64,000 nucleotides of DNA from CBDCYN01 sp965224205 (GCA_965224205.1 CBDCYN010000038.1:74993-138992), one strand, 5' to 3'. Positions 27,047 to 35,871 are shown, counted from the stretch's first letter. The notes: generated from the sequence alone by a model not told the origin. Made by a program: numbers and translations.

Positions 27047-28425
27047 TGGCCGGCCTCCTCGTCGGGTAGCGTCATGTACAAGGTTATCTCAAAATCAGCC
27101 GATTCACTGCCGGGCCAGTGGATCGAGCTGTCCTTGTCTTCGAGGATCCGGCCCCACATCCGGCTGTCGGTGTGTACCCGGAAATAGTGAAGCCCGACCT
27201 GCGACGGCAGCTGGAGCGGCGGGTGGCGTTCTTCGGCGAGGCGGACCCCAAAGATCCGTGCGTCCCGGTTCGGCTTGGCCATGAACTTGAACTGACCCGG
27301 GTCTTCGACGAGTTTCGCCAAAACCCGGGGGTCGTCCTTTGTCTTGATCCCCAGGAAATACTCGTTGGGCTTGGCGATGTGGTCGTCCGTCAGGGTCGCC
27401 TCATAGTACTTGCCTTGTTTCTTGAGTGGCAGGGTATCGAAACTGGCGAGCCCGGGAGCATGGATAAAGCGACGGATTTTGTTCGTGAGCTCTACAAATG
27501 TGATGTAAGGACTATCGTGGTCGTACGAGGGGGCTTCGAACGGGTCGAGGTCTGGGTGCAAAGCGGCCAGCTCGCCGAGCAGCTCGCGCAGCTGGAGGTA
27601 GATCTCAAACGGGGTCACGCCCGGGGCTTGAACCAGGTGCGGGAGGCTAGCGCTAAAGCGGTTGAGCGTCGTGAGGCGCATCATCTGTTCAAATTGGGGG
27701 CCCCGCATCGAATCGATGCTAAACCCCGCCCGGGTAAGCTTGAACACCGCGTCACGTCGGGTGGCCTCGACCTGGTGGACCAGATCGCGGACCATATCCC
27801 GAAGGGTCGGGGACCCGTTGAGCACTAAGCAGGCGGGGATAAAGTCCGAGTCCTGACGCGGTAGGCCCACGTCCTCTCCGGTCGCGTGGGTAATCCGCAG
27901 CAACGGCAACACCTCCATGTCGGTCTGGTCGTCACCGTCGAGCAGCAGCCGGGCATTGATCCGACGCACCTGGACCGGCTGGGCGTTCTCACCGGTGTTC
28001 TCATCGGATTGGGTCACCTCCGAGACCCGGTAGATCCGTTTGATTCGCCAGTCGTCCTCGCTAGCCTGGCTGATCGTGTTGCCCCGGTCGGCGTACCACA
28101 GAGGGACCCCCAGGCTCACCGTAAACGCGTCACTGCTAGCCTCGAACGGCCGTTTGATATCTAGAGCTGGTAGATCCGCGTTGACCGGCACGTGCACTTC
28201 CACTCCGCTGGGCATCACAACCCGCAGCCGGTCAAACCGCACCAACATGTTCTCCAGCGCATCGGCCGAGAGCTTAGACTCGATGACGCCGTAAGGATAC
28301 GCCCACCCCAGCCGCCGCTCGTGGACCATCCGGTTCAATAGCTGCCGCTGGAGATACTGGAGGTGGTGAGGCTGAAGAAACAGCCCCTCGTGCCAATGGA
28401 TCTGTGCGCTGAAATCCTTGCTCAT
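27043..28425 (-). CDS. tssK: Type VI secretion baseplate protein TssK
   Basis: 460 residues beginning MSKDFSAQIHWHEGLFLQPHH, the family hallmark, followed by LVRFDRLRVVMPSGVEVHVP. TssK links the baseplate to the TssL-TssM complex and resembles the neck-adhesin of siphophages. The ATG at 28423-28425 overlaps nothing upstream; a small hairpin (CCCTTC-GG-GAAGGG at 28446-28459) followed by a run of A on the coding strand lies upstream, so it is the first gene of the tssKLM set. The last bases overlap the tssL start. Confidence 0.93.
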   Translation of the reverse strand: MSKDFSAQIHWHEGLFLQPHHLQYLQRQLLNRMVHERRLGWAYPYGVIESKLSADALENMLVRFDRLRVVMPSGVEVHVPVNADLPALDIKRPFEASSDAFTVSLGVPLWYADRGNTISQASEDDWRIKRIYRVSEVTQSDENTGENAQPVQVRRINARLLLDGDDQTDMEVLPLLRITHATGEDVGLPRQDSDFIPACLVLNGSPTLRDMVRDLVHQVEATRRDAVFKLTRAGFSIDSMRGPQFEQMMRLTTLNRFSASLPHLVQAPGVTPFEIYLQLRELLGELAALHPDLDPFEAPSYDHDSPYITFVELTNKIRRFIHAPGLASFDTLPLKKQGKYYEATLTDDHIAKPNEYFLGIKTKDDPRVLAKLVEDPGQFKFMAKPNRDARIFGVRLAEERHPPLQLPSQVGLHYFRVHTDSRMWGRILEDKDSSIHWPGSESADFEITLYMTLPDEEAGQ

Positions 28426-28846
28426 GTCGGTTTTTCTTTTTTTTCCCTTCGGGAAGGGTACGCCGGCGTTGAACCCTGGTGTCGCTGTAGGACCCGAATC
28501 CGTGATGCGTTCGTCCCACGGGTGGCGTGCTCCATGGGAGTTAATCGCGATGCGGAATCAGTCGACGTTCCGTCACGGCCCACCACTTGCACGAATCGTG
28601 ATCTAAGCTGTTTCTAACTGTTTGTACACATCCACGGAGACACGATAAAAGTCATGGCATTGATCCGGCCAACGAACCCTCCTGCTGAAACGAACATCAG
28701 AGGATCAATGGACCATGGCTACACCGATCCACAACCTTTTTGAATAATTGCCCCATCATTCTGTGATTACGATATAGATCCTTAAGGCGAGTCCGCCGTA
28801 TGCCCCCGCCCGCGGCGAGGCGACCCGGCAGACTCATCAACGCCTT
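28426..28846. other. Intergenic region between tssK and the TagH-like gene
   Basis: About 420 bases with no convincing gene; the frame at 28363-28617 on the plus strand lies mostly within tssK. The hairpin at 28446-28459 is followed, on the tssK coding strand, by an A-rich stretch and not by T residues, so it is not a terminator in that direction. A very short frame at 28713 (ten codons) has no ribosome site. The region probably holds the tssK promoter, but none stands out. Confidence 0.35.
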
Positions 28847-29770
28847 CTAACGCCCTCTCATCGAATCCACGAACCGCGCGATGATCTGCATGATCTCTCG
28901 CTCGATCACGACGTCATCGAGTTCATTAGCTAACTCCTTGTATTTTTCCCAGCACCGAACGCCGAACGCTGTCATGATCGATTCAAACGGCCCTACTTTT
29001 TCTAGCCTGACGTTCGCCTCGATCTCTGCCGGCGAAAAACGCGTCAAATGCACCTGAGAGAACTGCCTGCCGATCTGAGCTGTCGCGGAGATCAGCGAGG
29101 CGATCAGATGCCGCAGCTCGTCGATGTTGCGTGACATCGGCACGTCCGATTGACCCACTAAAAACTGCTGCATCGTCTGCTTCAACGGGGCGTTGGGCTT
29201 TAGCCGGGCTTTAGGCGAGATGTTCTTCCAGATCCCCCACGCCAATTGGTCGAGGCTATCCGAAAATTCAGATAAGTGGATCAATAGTTCCAGCACCCGC
29301 TGGGGATCAATCGGCTGGTCGGGTTCCAGTTGCAGCCAATTCTGCAGCCGACGGACCGTTTTCTGAGGCCAATGGACGTCACTGCTGTGAGACAGCCCTT
29401 CCTCTTGCAACCGCTGAATCAGGTTTTGCTTCTGCGGTGACGACAGCGGTTGGGCCAGCTCAATCAGCCGCTCGAGCACGAAGCTGATGTCTTGCCACTC
29501 ACGCTGATCGGTAGGCGACACCTCATCGCCCTCTTTCCGAGCCCGATCGACCTCACGGTGCTCATCCCATGTGGGGAACCGTTCACGCAACTCATCTAAG
29601 AAGGGATCGCGTTGCTCGGGAGGGATCTGCGACAGCGCCCCCTGGATCACCTCCGCAAGATACCCGTGACGCACCTCGGCGCTTTCATCAGCAAAGTCGG
29701 TTTGTATCAAACGCAGCTGATTGGCGGTGGTCGCCACAAGCCGCGATTTGTCTGAGGTCGAATCAGCCAT
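28847..29770 (-). CDS. Probable T6SS-associated TagH C-terminal-like protein
   Basis: About 307 residues from the ATG at 29768-29770 (MADSTSDKSRLVATT). Largely helical. The C-terminal third, HLIASLISATAQIGRQFSQV, RFSPAEIEANVRLEKVGPFES and RCWEKYKELANELDDVV, resembles the C-terminal domain of TagH/ImpI-type FHA proteins that accompany type VI loci. No FHA domain is present in front of it; the N-terminal half is an unknown helical segment. It is transcribed toward tssK from upstream, about 420 bases away, which supports a link. The assignment rests on weak similarity and position. Confidence 0.4.
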   Translation of the reverse strand: MADSTSDKSRLVATTANQLRLIQTDFADESAEVRHGYLAEVIQGALSQIPPEQRDPFLDELRERFPTWDEHREVDRARKEGDEVSPTDQREWQDISFVLERLIELAQPLSSPQKQNLIQRLQEEGLSHSSDVHWPQKTVRRLQNWLQLEPDQPIDPQRVLELLIHLSEFSDSLDQLAWGIWKNISPKARLKPNAPLKQTMQQFLVGQSDVPMSRNIDELRHLIASLISATAQIGRQFSQVHLTRFSPAEIEANVRLEKVGPFESIMTAFGVRCWEKYKELANELDDVVIEREIMQIIARFVDSMRGR

Positions 29771-30203
29771 AAGAAGTAAATCAAGCCCGTCATGTCCGCC
29801 TTCTATAAGAGCATAGAGGACAAATGATTTTGTTTGGATTATAAGCCCGTCCCGGTGACCCGCAAGCAAGACGAGACCCCGTTAGATGGACGATTCGGCG
29901 ATCAACCCAAGACTCAAACCTCGCGCTGCAGCGGTTTTGAAGTTCGTGTAGAGTCTCGCAGATCATGGTCGACGTCTACCTGAAATTCGAAGCAGTCACG
30001 GTACTAATGGTTGTTATGATGTACCTGATGAATTAGCATGAGCCCTATCGATAGGGCTGAGGTCAAAGCGCTGCCGAATACAAAGAATCAAAGAAACAGC
30101 AAATATAAAATCACCCGACACTCCGCCCCGCCAACAAGAGTAAAGCTATATTTAATCAGATCTTAAACTTGTACGCCCGCTGACTCCAAGGAGAAAAAAC
30201 ACG
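29771..30203. other. Divergent intergenic region upstream of rmlA
   Basis: More than 400 bases, AT-richer than its surroundings, between the TagH-like gene and rmlA, which diverge. It contains a perfect 18-base palindrome, 30041-30058, and a 23-codon frame at 29965-30036 (MVDVYLKFEAVTVLMVVMMYL...) without a ribosome site. An AAGGAG lies ten bases before the rmlA ATG. Promoters for both directions probably lie here; no -35/-10 pair is clear. Confidence 0.4.
30041..30058. repeat. Perfect 18-bp palindrome upstream of rmlA
   Basis: AGCCCTATCGATAGGGCT is its own reverse complement over all 18 bases, about 145 bases before the rmlA start. As RNA it would be a self-complementary hairpin without a real loop, so a DNA operator or a dimeric regulator site is more likely than a terminator. 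No T-run follows. No second copy was seen in the window. Confidence 0.5.
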
Positions 30204-30986
30204 ATGAAAGGCGTCGTACTAGCTGGCGGACTGGGCTCGAGACTAAGGCCGCTAACCTTGGTGACCAATAAGCACCTGTTACCGGTCTACGACCGGCCGA
30301 TGATCTACTACCCCGTTACCGCCCTGGTTAACGCCGGGATCAAGGAGATCATCATCGTCACCGGTGGTGAGCACGCCGGCGATTTCTTGAAACTGCTCAA
30401 AAACGGCAAAGACCTGGGCGTGAGCCACCTCGAATACGCCTACCAAGAAGGCGAAGGCGGCATCGCAGACGCCCTCAAGCTCGCTGAGGAATTCGCCGAC
30501 GGGGGCAAGATCTGTGTCATCCTGGGCGATAACCTGATCGAGGGCAACATCCGCAAGGCTGCCGGCGATTTCTTTACCCAGAAATCCGGCGCCAAGGTGC
30601 TGCTTAAAGAGGTCCCCGATCCCGAACGCTTCGGCGTGGTCGATCTCGACGGAGACAAGATCACCCAGATCATCGAAAAGCCACCCGACCCGCCGTCGAA
30701 CCTGGCCGTGACCGGGATCTACTTCTATGACTTCGACGTCTTCGATATCTGCCAGACCCTCAAACCCAGCGGCCGCGGGGAGCTGGAGATCACCGACGTC
30801 AACAACGCGTACCTCGACCGGGGCGACCTTACGTATGAGGTCCTCGAGGGCTGGTGGACCGACGCGGGCACGTTTGAGAGCCTCTACCGCGCCACCCGCC
30901 TCGTCGCCGAGGGTGGAGCCAACCACCTCGACTTACCCAAGTCAGCCAAAGCACCGCATCCCGTCACGGCAGCCAGTGGGGAGTAA
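30204..30986 (+). CDS. rmlA: Glucose-1-phosphate thymidylyltransferase, short form
   Basis: 260 residues. MKGVVLAGGLGSRLRPLTLVTNKHLLPVYDRPMIYYPV is the nucleotidyltransferase signature, with VILGDNL and EKPPDPPSNLAVTGIYFYD further along. It forms dTDP-glucose, the first step of dTDP-L-rhamnose synthesis. It is shorter than the common ~290-residue RmlA and so belongs to the short group; the allosteric C-terminal tail is reduced. AAGGAG is placed ten bases before the ATG. It heads the rmlA-C-D-B operon, seven bases before the next start. Confidence 0.92.
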   Translation: MKGVVLAGGLGSRLRPLTLVTNKHLLPVYDRPMIYYPVTALVNAGIKEIIIVTGGEHAGDFLKLLKNGKDLGVSHLEYAYQEGEGGIADALKLAEEFADGGKICVILGDNLIEGNIRKAAGDFFTQKSGAKVLLKEVPDPERFGVVDLDGDKITQIIEKPPDPPSNLAVTGIYFYDFDVFDICQTLKPSGRGELEITDVNNAYLDRGDLTYEVLEGWWTDAGTFESLYRATRLVAEGGANHLDLPKSAKAPHPVTAASGE

Positions 30987-30992
30987 TCCGTT

Positions 30993-31487
30993 ATGAACCC
31001 GGCCAAGCCGAACGTGATCGACAAGCCCATTCCCGAGGCCTTCGAGGCGGCGCAGGCTCAAAACGAGCCTGTGATCGTCCCGGCCAATCACTACGCCGAC
31101 GATCGAGGCTGGTCGATCATGAACCAGATGCTCGGGGTCATGGGTTCCCAGGGGCAAATCAACTACTCGGTGATGTACCCGGGCGTGATCAAGGCCTGGC
31201 ACCGCCACCGGCTTCAGACCGATTTCTGGCTGTGTCTCCACGGGCACCTTAAAGTCGGGATCCACCGCGAAGACGACGCGAAGACCTGGTTAGCCGTCAT
31301 CGGCGAGAAACGGCCTTGCGTGCTGATCATCCCCCCCCCGCTGTGGCACGGCGCTGCGACCGTCGGCCCCGAACAAGCCGGGCTGTTGTATTACGTCACC
31401 CACGCGTACAACGCCCAATCGCCCGATGAAGACCGACGCGCGTACGACAGTATCGACGGCTTCCCGTGGGGGGTACGACACGGATGA
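30993..31487 (+). CDS. dTDP-4-dehydrorhamnose 3,5-epimerase-like cupin
   Basis: 164 residues with the RmlC-family cupin core: HYADDRGWSIMNQML, NYSVMYPGVIKAWHRHRLQTDFWLCLHGHLKVGIH, RPCVLIIPPPLWHGAATVGPEQAGLLYYVTHAYN. Classical RmlC has an RGLHYQ motif at the catalytic His; here it is KAWHRHR, a variant seen in shorter relatives, so it may act on a different 4-keto sugar or be the operon's own epimerase. Position between rmlA and rmlD argues for the latter. Its stop overlaps the rmlD start (ATGA). Confidence 0.75.
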   Translation: MNPAKPNVIDKPIPEAFEAAQAQNEPVIVPANHYADDRGWSIMNQMLGVMGSQGQINYSVMYPGVIKAWHRHRLQTDFWLCLHGHLKVGIHREDDAKTWLAVIGEKRPCVLIIPPPLWHGAATVGPEQAGLLYYVTHAYNAQSPDEDRRAYDSIDGFPWGVRHG

Positions 31488-32392
31488 AACTTGGAGAAGG
31501 GAACAGCGCACGCGATCCCTCGTCAACGGACGGTCAAGATCTCGGTCCGATCTTGGTGATCGGCGCCGCGGGGATGCTTGGCCGCGCGTGGGTCGAGCTG
31601 TTGACCGAAAGGGGGATCGATTTCCTCGCCGCCACCCGCAGCCAGATCGATATCGCCGATACCGTCAGCATCGAACGCAGTATCAACAATCAATACCCCA
31701 CCGTCGTCAACTGCGCCGCCTGGACCGATGTCGACGGGGCCGAGAAAGACTACGACGCGGCGTTGGCTGTTAATGGCCACGCCGTCGCCGCGCTAGCGGA
31801 TCGCTGCAAGCAGGTCGGATCAACCCTGGTCCACTACAGCACTGACTACGTATTCAACGGCGCCGCGACATCGCCCTACCCGACCGACCACCCACGCGAA
31901 CCGATCAATGCCTACGGGCGATCCAAAGCCGTCGGAGAAGAAGCAATCGAGGCCTCGGGGTGTACACACCTCATTGCCCGCACGAGTTGGCTCTACGCCC
32001 CGTGGGGCAAGAACTTCGTCGCGACCATCGCGTCACTGGTCCAGCAACGCGATACCATCCGGGTCGTCGACGATCAGCACGGCCGGCCCACGAGCTGCCA
32101 ACACCTAGCCGCAGCTACCCTTGCCCTGCTGGAACATCAAGCCCGAGGGACATACCACGTCACCGACGGGGGCCAATGCACCTGGTTCGACTTCGCGGCC
32201 GAGATCGCCCGTATTGTCGGGTCCGGCTGCCGAGTCGAGCCGTGCGAGTCCAGCGAATACCCCCGCCCCGCGACGCGTCCGGGGTATAGCGTGTTGGATT
32301 TAACCAAGACCGAGGCCGCGATCGGGCCGATGCCGAACTGGAAAGACAACCTGTCCCGCGTCATGCGGGCGATGGAGACGGTCACACCATGA
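31484..32392 (+). CDS. rmlD: dTDP-4-dehydrorhamnose reductase
   Basis: 302 residues from an ATG overlapping the rmlC-like stop; a GTG at 31466 is in frame but lacks this coupling. GPILVIGAAGMLGRAWVELL is the NAD(P)-binding start, followed by INCAAWTDVDGAE-type NCAAWTDVDGAE, YSTDYVFNG, and YGRSKAVGEEA with the Tyr and Lys of the short-chain dehydrogenase triad. It reduces the 4-keto group to make dTDP-L-rhamnose. Its stop overlaps rmlB by four bases. Confidence 0.92.
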   Translation: MKLGEGNSARDPSSTDGQDLGPILVIGAAGMLGRAWVELLTERGIDFLAATRSQIDIADTVSIERSINNQYPTVVNCAAWTDVDGAEKDYDAALAVNGHAVAALADRCKQVGSTLVHYSTDYVFNGAATSPYPTDHPREPINAYGRSKAVGEEAIEASGCTHLIARTSWLYAPWGKNFVATIASLVQQRDTIRVVDDQHGRPTSCQHLAAATLALLEHQARGTYHVTDGGQCTWFDFAAEIARIVGSGCRVEPCESSEYPRPATRPGYSVLDLTKTEAAIGPMPNWKDNLSRVMRAMETVTP

Positions 32393-33447
32393 GTCAACAC
32401 CTTCTGGTCACCGGCGGCTGCGGGTTTATCGGGTCCAACTTCGTTCGGTTCGTGCTCGACCAGCGGCCCGATTGGAAGATCACGAACCTCGACTGCCTGT
32501 CCTACTCCGGCAACCCCGAGAACCTCACGGACCTCGAGGACAACCCCCGCTACAGCTTCGTCCACGGCAACATCCTCGACCGGGAATTGGTCGACCGCCT
32601 CATCGCCGGCTGCGATTCGATCGTCCACTTCGCCGCCGAGAGCCATGTCGACCGGTCGATCCTGGACTCCAAGCCGTTTATCGAATCTAACGTTATGGGC
32701 ACCCAGGTCCTGCTCGACGCAGCCCGAGCCAGCGAGAAATACTGCGGCCAGGGCAGCCGGTTCGTGCACGTGAGTACCGACGAGGTCTACGGCTCACTGC
32801 CGCTAGATCAGCCCGACCTCCTGTTTACCGAAGACACCCCGCTAGCGACCAACAGCCCGTACTCAGCCAGTAAAGCCGCCAGCGACCTGCTCGTGCGGGC
32901 GTATCACCACACCTTCGGGTTCGAAGCGGTCACCACGCGCTGCTCCAACAACTTCGGACCCTATCAGTTCCCCGAAAAGGTCATCCCGCTGTTCGTCACT
33001 AATCTGATCGACGGCCAGAAGGTCCCCCTCTACGGCGACGGGAAAAACGTGCGCGATTGGCTGCACGTAGAAGACCACTGCGAAGCGATCTTGGCCGTGC
33101 TCGAAAAGGGTCGGTCGGGCGAGGTCTACAACATCGGCGGCAACAACGAGCGCTCGAATCTCGAACTTACCCACGCGATCCTTCAGATCATGGGCAAGGG
33201 CCAAGACATGATCCAACCCGTCCAAGACCGCCTCGGCCACGACCGCCGGTACGCGATCGACGCCTCAAAGATCAAGAACGAGCTGGGCTGGCAACCCACA
33301 CGGTCCGCCTGGCCGGGGGCGCTAGAGAAAACAGTCCAGTGGTACGTCGACCACCCCCAATGGTGGCAGCGGGTCAAGAGCGGGCAATACCGCAGCTACT
33401 ACGAACAGCAGTACGGCCAACGCGAAAACGCCGGATCTCTTAAGTAG
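32389..33447 (+). CDS. rmlB: dTDP-glucose 4,6-dehydratase
   Basis: 352 residues. The NAD-binding LLVTGGCGFIGSNFVRF, HFAAESHVDRSI, HVSTDEVYGSL, and SPYSASKAASDLLVRAYHHTFG all match RmlB, including the YxxxK. It converts dTDP-glucose to the 4-keto-6-deoxy intermediate. It is the last gene of the operon, which overall supplies dTDP-L-rhamnose for surface polysaccharide or glycolipid synthesis. A short non-coding gap follows before phoR on the other strand. Confidence 0.94.
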   Translation: MSQHLLVTGGCGFIGSNFVRFVLDQRPDWKITNLDCLSYSGNPENLTDLEDNPRYSFVHGNILDRELVDRLIAGCDSIVHFAAESHVDRSILDSKPFIESNVMGTQVLLDAARASEKYCGQGSRFVHVSTDEVYGSLPLDQPDLLFTEDTPLATNSPYSASKAASDLLVRAYHHTFGFEAVTTRCSNNFGPYQFPEKVIPLFVTNLIDGQKVPLYGDGKNVRDWLHVEDHCEAILAVLEKGRSGEVYNIGGNNERSNLELTHAILQIMGKGQDMIQPVQDRLGHDRRYAIDASKIKNELGWQPTRSAWPGALEKTVQWYVDHPQWWQRVKSGQYRSYYEQQYGQRENAGSLK

Positions 33448-33524
33448 GTCCGGGCCTGCCCAGACCTACACCTATTGCCCCTCTCCTAGTGAAGACCCAC
33501 AGACAGATCTGTTAATCCGCTTGC

Positions 33525-34898
33525 TTACACGCGCGGCTCGCTGGTTTCGACGGTCGGTTCAGCAACGTGCCCATGACGAACGGGCAGGTGGATCCGGAAC
33601 TCGCTGCCTTGCCCGGGCGTGCTGCTAACCGTCACCCGCCCGCCGTGGGCGGTCGTGATGTGCTTGACGATCGCTAAACCCAGCCCCGTGCCCCCGCGGA
33701 CCGCCGCGTGCCCGTCGTGCGGTCGGTAGAAGCGTTCGAAGATCCGGCTGTGGTGCTTCGGATCGATCCCGCAGCCGTGGTCGCGCACGCAGATGATCAC
33801 CTCCCCATGATCATCGATCCCTTCAAGGTGGACCACCCCCCGATTGGGGCTGTATTTAATCGCATTATCCACGAGGTTGACGATCGCCTGTTCGAGCAAC
33901 GGACGATTCAGATCCGCACGAAGATGCGGGGCACAATTCACGTCGAGGTCGACCCCCCGCTGTTTGGCCATGATCTGGCATGACTCGGCGGCGGCTTGCA
34001 TCACCGGTGCCAAGAGCGTGTTGGCCAGCTCGATCCGGTGCTGTTGGTCGGCCTGCTCGACCCGGGCCAGGGTCAGCAGGTCTTCGACCAAAGCGTGGAG
34101 GCGGTCGGCTTGGCGGGCGATCATTTTCAGGAACTGGCCGGCTTCGGCCGAAGGCCCACCCGTGCCATCGAGGAGCGTCTCGACTGCGGCCTTGATCGCC
34201 GTGACCGGGGTCTTGATCTCGTGCGACGCGTTGGCGACGAAGTCGCGGCGGATGGTTTCGAGCCGGCGCAGATCGGTCACGTCGTGGAGCACGATCAGCG
34301 TCCCGATCCGATGCCGGTGGTCGTCCCGCAAGCTGGTCCCCTGGACCTCCAGTACGCGCAGCGGCACGCTCATCCCCAGCGCCCGATCGTGGGCCGCCAA
34401 TCGTAAGGTAACTTCCCCGAGGACGGGCTTGCCGCTTTGGAGGGCCTGGGCGATCGTCTGCTGCAACGCGGTGTTGCGGACGGTCTCTTGGATACTGCGG
34501 TGCATCGCCCAACTCGGATCAATGTCCAGGAGCCTCGCGGCCGCCGGATTGATCTTGATCACCCGTTCGTCCAGGTCCACCGCCAGCACCCCCTCGGCCA
34601 TACTGCCCAGCACCGCTTCGAGCTCGTTGCGTTGCTGGAGCACGGTCTGGAGACGGTTCTTGAGCTGAGCCGACATGCTGTTCATCGATTCGGCCAAACC
34701 GGCCAACCGGCTGGGGCCGGCCGTGGGCAAGGGCTGGCTTAAGTCACCGTTGGCTAGCCGTTGAGCGCCACGCCGAAGCAACGATAGGTATTGGTTGCTC
34801 CTCAGCGCCACCACCATGCACACACACCCCGTTACGATCGAGGTGATCAACGCCACACTGGACGCTTCCAAAATCGATAGGGCCGCATGCGTGGTCAT
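33525..34898 (-). CDS. phoR: Sensor histidine kinase, PhoR-like
   Basis: 457 residues from the ATG at 34896-34898; an upstream TTG is in frame but poorly placed. One membrane segment (ASSVALITSIVTGCVCMVVAL, about 10-30), a HAMP-like linker with LRRGAQRLANGDLSQPLP, a PAS domain (LGSMAEGVLAVDLDERVIKINPAAARLLDI), then the phospho-acceptor histidine in NASHEIKTPVTAIKAAVETL and an ATPase with NLVDNAIKYSPN, DHGCGID and GTGLGLAI. Most of the periplasmic loop is absent, as in PhoR. It lies about 180 bases after phoB and probably controls a phosphate response. Confidence 0.88.
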   Translation of the reverse strand: MTTHAALSILEASSVALITSIVTGCVCMVVALRSNQYLSLLRRGAQRLANGDLSQPLPTAGPSRLAGLAESMNSMSAQLKNRLQTVLQQRNELEAVLGSMAEGVLAVDLDERVIKINPAAARLLDIDPSWAMHRSIQETVRNTALQQTIAQALQSGKPVLGEVTLRLAAHDRALGMSVPLRVLEVQGTSLRDDHRHRIGTLIVLHDVTDLRRLETIRRDFVANASHEIKTPVTAIKAAVETLLDGTGGPSAEAGQFLKMIARQADRLHALVEDLLTLARVEQADQQHRIELANTLLAPVMQAAAESCQIMAKQRGVDLDVNCAPHLRADLNRPLLEQAIVNLVDNAIKYSPNRGVVHLEGIDDHGEVIICVRDHGCGIDPKHHSRIFERFYRPHDGHAAVRGGTGLGLAIVKHITTAHGGRVTVSSTPGQGSEFRIHLPVRHGHVAEPTVETSEPRV

Positions 34899-35080
34899 CG
34901 TTCTTGGTCCCGGAGATAGACCGGCGATTTGATCGGTGCACAGCAGATCCGAGCTTCGGCTCAAAACCTTGCTGCGCCGGCGGGTCTTTCGTCATCACAT
35001 CATAGGCGCCGTCGGTCCGGGCCCGCCGCGGTCATCGGATGACGCATGCCGGCACCCCCGATTGGGGGCGCCGAGGCCGT

Positions 35081-35845
35081 TCATCCCTTGAACCGGTACC
35101 CTACGCCGCGCACCGTTTGGACACAGGCGCCGTGTTCACCCAGCTTGCGGCGTAGCCCGACGATCAGCACGTCGATCGACCGGTCGGTGACCGCAACCAG
35201 CTGACCGTGGATCGCGTCGACGATCTGCTGACGGCCGTACACCCGGCCGGGGTGCCTGGCCAGCAGGCAAAAGAGCCGGAACTCCGTCGCGGTGAGTTCG
35301 ACCGGGTCGCCCTGGATCAGGACCTCGTGCCGATCGATGTGGATGGTAAAGTCACCGGCGCGGATGACCGTGCGTTGATCGTCGTCTTGAGAAGCGGTCT
35401 CGGGAGCGGGCTTGCGCCGCTTGACCGCGCGTAGCCGCGCCAGCAGGACGCGCGGGCTAAATGGCTTGACGATGTAGTCATCGGCGCCCAGCTCTAGGCC
35501 GGTGACGATGTCCGCCTCCTCACCCTTAGCGGTGAGCATGATGATGGGAATGGAAGCGGTGTCTGGGTTGGCCTTGATCCGGCGGCAGATCTCCAGCCCG
35601 TCGATGCCCGGCAGCATCAGGTCGAGCAGGACCAGGTCCGGCTTCTGGTTTTTGACCACTTTCAAGGCCAGCTCCCCACTGGAGACGCACGCGGCGTCGA
35701 ACCCGTCCCGCTCGAGGTTGTAGCACAGCAGCTCCTGAAGATCCTGCTCGTCTTCGACCACGAGCACCCGGGGCCGAGACGGGTCTGTAAACTCAACCGG
35801 GGGTTTTGGAGACGATCGGGATCGTGCTGGCATTTCAGTCAACAT
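35081..35845 (-). CDS. phoB: Response regulator, PhoB-like
   Basis: 254 residues from the ATG at 35843-35845, where GGAG lies eight bases upstream. The receiver shows VLVVEDEQDLQ, LVLLDLMLPGIDGLEICRRIK (phospho-Asp in LLDLM), IPIIMLTAKG and ADDYIVKPFSPRVL. A winged-helix DNA-binding domain ends the protein (VELTATEFRLFCLLARHPGRVYGRQQIVDAI, VRTVRGVGYRFKG-type end). It precedes phoR, and the adjacent porin gene has a Pho-box-like repeat. Confidence 0.9.
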   Translation of the reverse strand: MLTEMPARSRSSPKPPVEFTDPSRPRVLVVEDEQDLQELLCYNLERDGFDAACVSSGELALKVVKNQKPDLVLLDLMLPGIDGLEICRRIKANPDTASIPIIMLTAKGEEADIVTGLELGADDYIVKPFSPRVLLARLRAVKRRKPAPETASQDDDQRTVIRAGDFTIHIDRHEVLIQGDPVELTATEFRLFCLLARHPGRVYGRQQIVDAIHGQLVAVTDRSIDVLIVGLRRKLGEHGACVQTVRGVGYRFKG

Positions 35846-35865
35846 CACATGGGCTCCATCCCGTG

Positions 35866-35871
35866 ATTATA
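35866..35871 (-). promoter_or_regulatory. -10 box of the phoBR promoter
   Basis: A perfect TATAAT on the minus strand 20 bases before the phoB start. No good -35 hexamer lies 16-18 bases upstream, which fits a promoter that needs an activator, as expected if PhoB activates itself. The CTGTC-type sequences further upstream are only loosely spaced. Confidence 0.5.

Noticed and set aside
28446..28459. Hairpin CCCTTC-GG-GAAGGG before tssK
   Set aside because: Not a terminator in either useful direction: T residues are before it on the plus strand, and A residues follow it on the tssK strand. No T-run after a stem on the gene strand.
29965..30036. Small 23-codon hydrophobic frame before rmlA
   Set aside because: No ribosome site, no homologous length, and the frame could arise by chance in an AT-richer spacer.
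32137..32769. 210-codon frame on the minus strand over rmlD and rmlB
   Set aside because: Antisense to two definite genes, with no motif.
33844..34668. Long plus-strand frames over phoR
   Set aside because: Ser/Arg-rich translations typical of a shadow of a GC-rich kinase gene.
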